A DNA stretch of 33,525 nucleotides from an uncultured delta proteobacterium. Its GTDB lineage: Bacteria > Myxococcota > Myxococcia > Myxococcales > 40CM-4-68-19. The notes under the pieces are model-generated. The model was given only the letters and a program-made list of their open reading frames with translations. It was not told the origin of the DNA and did no database searches. How positions within the stretch are numbered: the first letter of the stretch is position 1; every line of letters begins with the position of its first letter. The stretch lies in contig CAIWCD010000012.1 of assembly GCA_903911145.1 (NCBI GenBank), positions 1 through 33,525 of the forward strand. The letters run 5' to 3'. Positions 32,124 through 33,525 of this stretch are shown here, piece by piece. The translations under genes and the position numbers were made by a program.

Positions 32124-32247
32124 GGAAATCCCGCCCGATGAATTTGATAGAGGCCGCGAAGAGCGGCGCAACCTACAGTCATCGTCCGACGGCGTGGGAG
32201 ACAAATTACTCGCGCGAAATCGATCGCAACGCCGCGAGCGGGAAGAC

Positions 32248-32253
32248 TAGACT
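32248..32253 (+). promoter_or_regulatory. Putative -10 box of the DUF1460 gene, leaderless arrangement
   Basis: TAGACT at 32248-32253, six bases before the ATG at 32260, with no Shine-Dalgarno between. The same hexamer is the -10 of the well-formed promoter at 3299-3304. Confidence 0.4.
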
Positions 32254-32259
32254 CGCCGC

Positions 32260-33090
32260 ATGATCGCGATCGCTCTCGCCCTCCTCGCCGCCGCGCCAAT
32301 CGCGCAACTCTCCGACGCACAACTCGATCAGAAGCTTGCAGGCGTGCAGAAGATGCTCGTCGTCGGCGACCGCATCGACGCTGTGAGTTCGCTCTTCGTC
32401 GGCACCCCCTACGTCGAATTCCCCCTCGGCGAAGGCGGCGACGGGCCGGAACCGCAGGCGCGCTGGCGGCTCGACGGCGTCGACTGCCAGACCTTCGTCG
32501 AGACGGTTCTCTCGCTCGCGAACGCGAAGTCGACCGCGCACGCCAAGGCGCTGCTCGATGACATCCGCTACAGCAAGCCGCCCCTCTCGTTCGCGCACCG
32601 CAATCACTTCACCGAGGCGCAGTGGCTGCCGGCGAACATCGAGAAGGGGTATCTGCGCGACGAGGTTCCTTCGATCGACGGGCGCGCGCCGGCGGCCGAC
32701 CTGCACCTCGCGCGCGCGAAGTGGAGCAAGCTGCCAGGCCTCGCGCGCCTCGCGAGCGCGGACATTCCCGAGGGGAAATTTCCCATCCGCTACCTCACTC
32801 CGGCGCAGCTCAAGAAGCGCGCGTCGAGCATCGAGATCGGCTCGGTGATCCTCGTGGTGCGCGAAGATGATCCGAAACGCATCGTGCGCACGAGCCACAT
32901 GGGATTCGTGCTGCGCGGCCCGCGCGGGCTCTTCGTGCGGCACGCGACCAGCGGCGCGGAGCACAAGGTGATCGACGAGCCACTCGATGACTATCTGACG
33001 CGCATGGACAGCTTCAAGAAGTGGCGCGTGATCGGCTTCGGTCTGGCAATGCCTCTCGACGCGAAGGTGCGCGCGGGGCAGGTGCAGTAG
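32260..33090 (+). CDS. DUF1460 protein, NlpC/P60-like amidase (276 aa)
   Basis: Exported enzyme of the DUF1460 family, whose members have a cysteine-peptidase fold and are thought to act as N-acetylmuramoyl-L-alanine amidase-like enzymes on cell-wall fragments. A short hydrophobic N-terminus (IAIALALLAAAPIA, residues 2-15) is a likely signal peptide. The nucleophile is Cys76 in GVDCQTFVETVLSL and the general base His213 in TSHMGFVLRG; SFAHRNHF and EIGSVILVV are further family blocks. Length is normal. Divergent from the surface-lipoprotein genes. The start lies six bases after a -10-like box and lacks a ribosome site. Confidence 0.9.
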   Translation: MIAIALALLAAAPIAQLSDAQLDQKLAGVQKMLVVGDRIDAVSSLFVGTPYVEFPLGEGGDGPEPQARWRLDGVDCQTFVETVLSLANAKSTAHAKALLDDIRYSKPPLSFAHRNHFTEAQWLPANIEKGYLRDEVPSIDGRAPAADLHLARAKWSKLPGLARLASADIPEGKFPIRYLTPAQLKKRASSIEIGSVILVVREDDPKRIVRTSHMGFVLRGPRGLFVRHATSGAEHKVIDEPLDDYLTRMDSFKKWRVIGFGLAMPLDAKVRAGQVQ

Positions 33091-33193
33091 CCTTCCCGCC
33101 CGCGACACGAGCCGCCGGCCCGGTGTAGAATTACCGCTCGATTTTTCTGCCCCGCCCAGGTGCGATTCGGCGGCGGGCAGCGGGGACCGGACC

Positions 33194-33525
33194 ATGGGCG
33201 AATCCAGCAGCGACTCTTCTGCGTCGGAGTCGAGCGCATCGAGCTCTGATCAGTCCTCCTCAAGCAGCGGCGCGTCGAGTTCGAGCAGCGACTCCTCGAG
33301 CAGCGACTCCTCGAGCAGCGGCGCGTCGAGTTCGAGCAGCGACTCCTCGAGCAGCGGCGCATCGAGTTCGAGCAGCGACTCCTCGAGCAGCGGCGCATCG
33401 AGTTCGAGCAGCGACTCCTCGAGCGGCGGCGCATCGAGTTCGAGCAGCGACTCCTCGAGCAGCGGCGCGTCGAGTTCGAGCAGCGACTCCTCAGGCAGCG
33501 GCGCGTCGAGTTCGAGCAGCGACTC
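33194..33525 (+). CDS. Ser/Asp-rich low-complexity protein, 3' end beyond the window
   Basis: The frame from the ATG at 33194 stays open for 110 codons to the window edge. After MGESSSDSSASESSASSSDQ it becomes repeats of GASSSSSDSSSS. Only Ser, Asp, Gly and Ala occur past residue 25, which gives a very acidic, extended chain. GC-rich sequence with GGGGA before the ATG may act as ribosome site. It begins 103 bases after the DUF1460 gene. Such SD-type repeats serve as flexible stalks in some surface proteins (family analogy only). No signal peptide is visible at the N-terminus. The rest of the protein, and so its type, is unknown. Confidence 0.6.
   Translation, partial: MGESSSDSSASESSASSSDQSSSSSGASSSSSDSSSSDSSSSGASSSSSDSSSSGASSSSSDSSSSGASSSSSDSSSGGASSSSSDSSSSGASSSSSDSSGSGASSSSSD
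33269..33525 (+). repeat. 36-base tandem repeat, about 7 units
   Basis: In-frame units start at 33269, 33320, 33356, 33392, 33428, 33464 and 33500 and encode GASSSSSDSSSS. The first unit carries an extra 15 bases coding DSSSS. Single changes (AGC to GGC, GCG to GCA, TCG to TCA) mark the units. The window ends inside the last one. Confidence 0.9.

Noticed and set aside
33269-33525. Regular 36-base repeats considered as a CRISPR array
   Set aside because: Units are contiguous without spacers and stay in one open frame with mostly synonymous changes.

Overview
The window reads as chromosomal DNA from a high-GC Gram-negative bacterium, most likely a member of the Myxococcota or a close deltaproteobacterial relative. 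Supporting this are an OmpA lipoprotein with thrombospondin type 3 repeats, large Gly/Asn-rich surface lipoproteins with collagen-like triplets, a GAF protein with a very long Ala/Glu coiled coil, and a PrpC-type PP2C phosphatase. The taxon is inferred from gene content only.

Positions 1-5000 are mobile DNA. A headless fragment of an aminoglycoside-phosphotransferase-like gene runs off the left edge. It is followed by an IS91-family HUH transposase, a divergent tyrosine recombinase, an excisionase-like DNA-binding protein with a clear sigma70-type promoter, and a second tyrosine recombinase next to the 3' end of a tRNA-Lys gene (5004-5079). This is the usual layout of one end of an integrative island inserted in a tRNA gene; the other end is not in the window.

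Positions 5200-18700 are ordinary chromosome. They hold a zinc-finger membrane protein; a leftward cluster (DUF4442 thioesterase-fold protein, DUF3052 protein, PLP aminotransferase, ZIP-like membrane protein); a divergent, tightly overlapping threonine operon hom-thrC-thrB plus a 62-residue membrane protein; a PP2C phosphatase; recN; gluQ (tRNA-Asp modification); and infA. An identical 23-base repeat lies in the same reading frame inside thrB and gluQ, in both cases in a loop. Three copies of a 126-181 bp structured repeat (15286-15414, 18714-18894, 19047-19172) each begin 1-5 bases after a stop codon. Their cores are conserved, but their outer stems differ in sequence while staying complementary.

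Positions 19178-23384 form a leftward overlapping operon: DUF4398-type lipoprotein, TSP3/OmpA lipoprotein, alpha/beta hydrolase, GAF coiled-coil protein. This looks like an envelope or surface-sensing unit. A cytoplasmic YceI protein follows at 23450-23977.

Positions 24115-32123 hold three tandem paralogous surface lipoproteins of 850-869 residues, co-directional and ending at a strong hairpin. A DUF1460 amidase-like enzyme diverges from them. The window ends inside a Ser/Asp-rich protein made of a 12-residue repeat. Four lead genes (hom, recN, gluQ, DUF1460) have a TAnnnT box 6-9 bases before the ATG and no Shine-Dalgarno sequence, suggesting leaderless transcripts.
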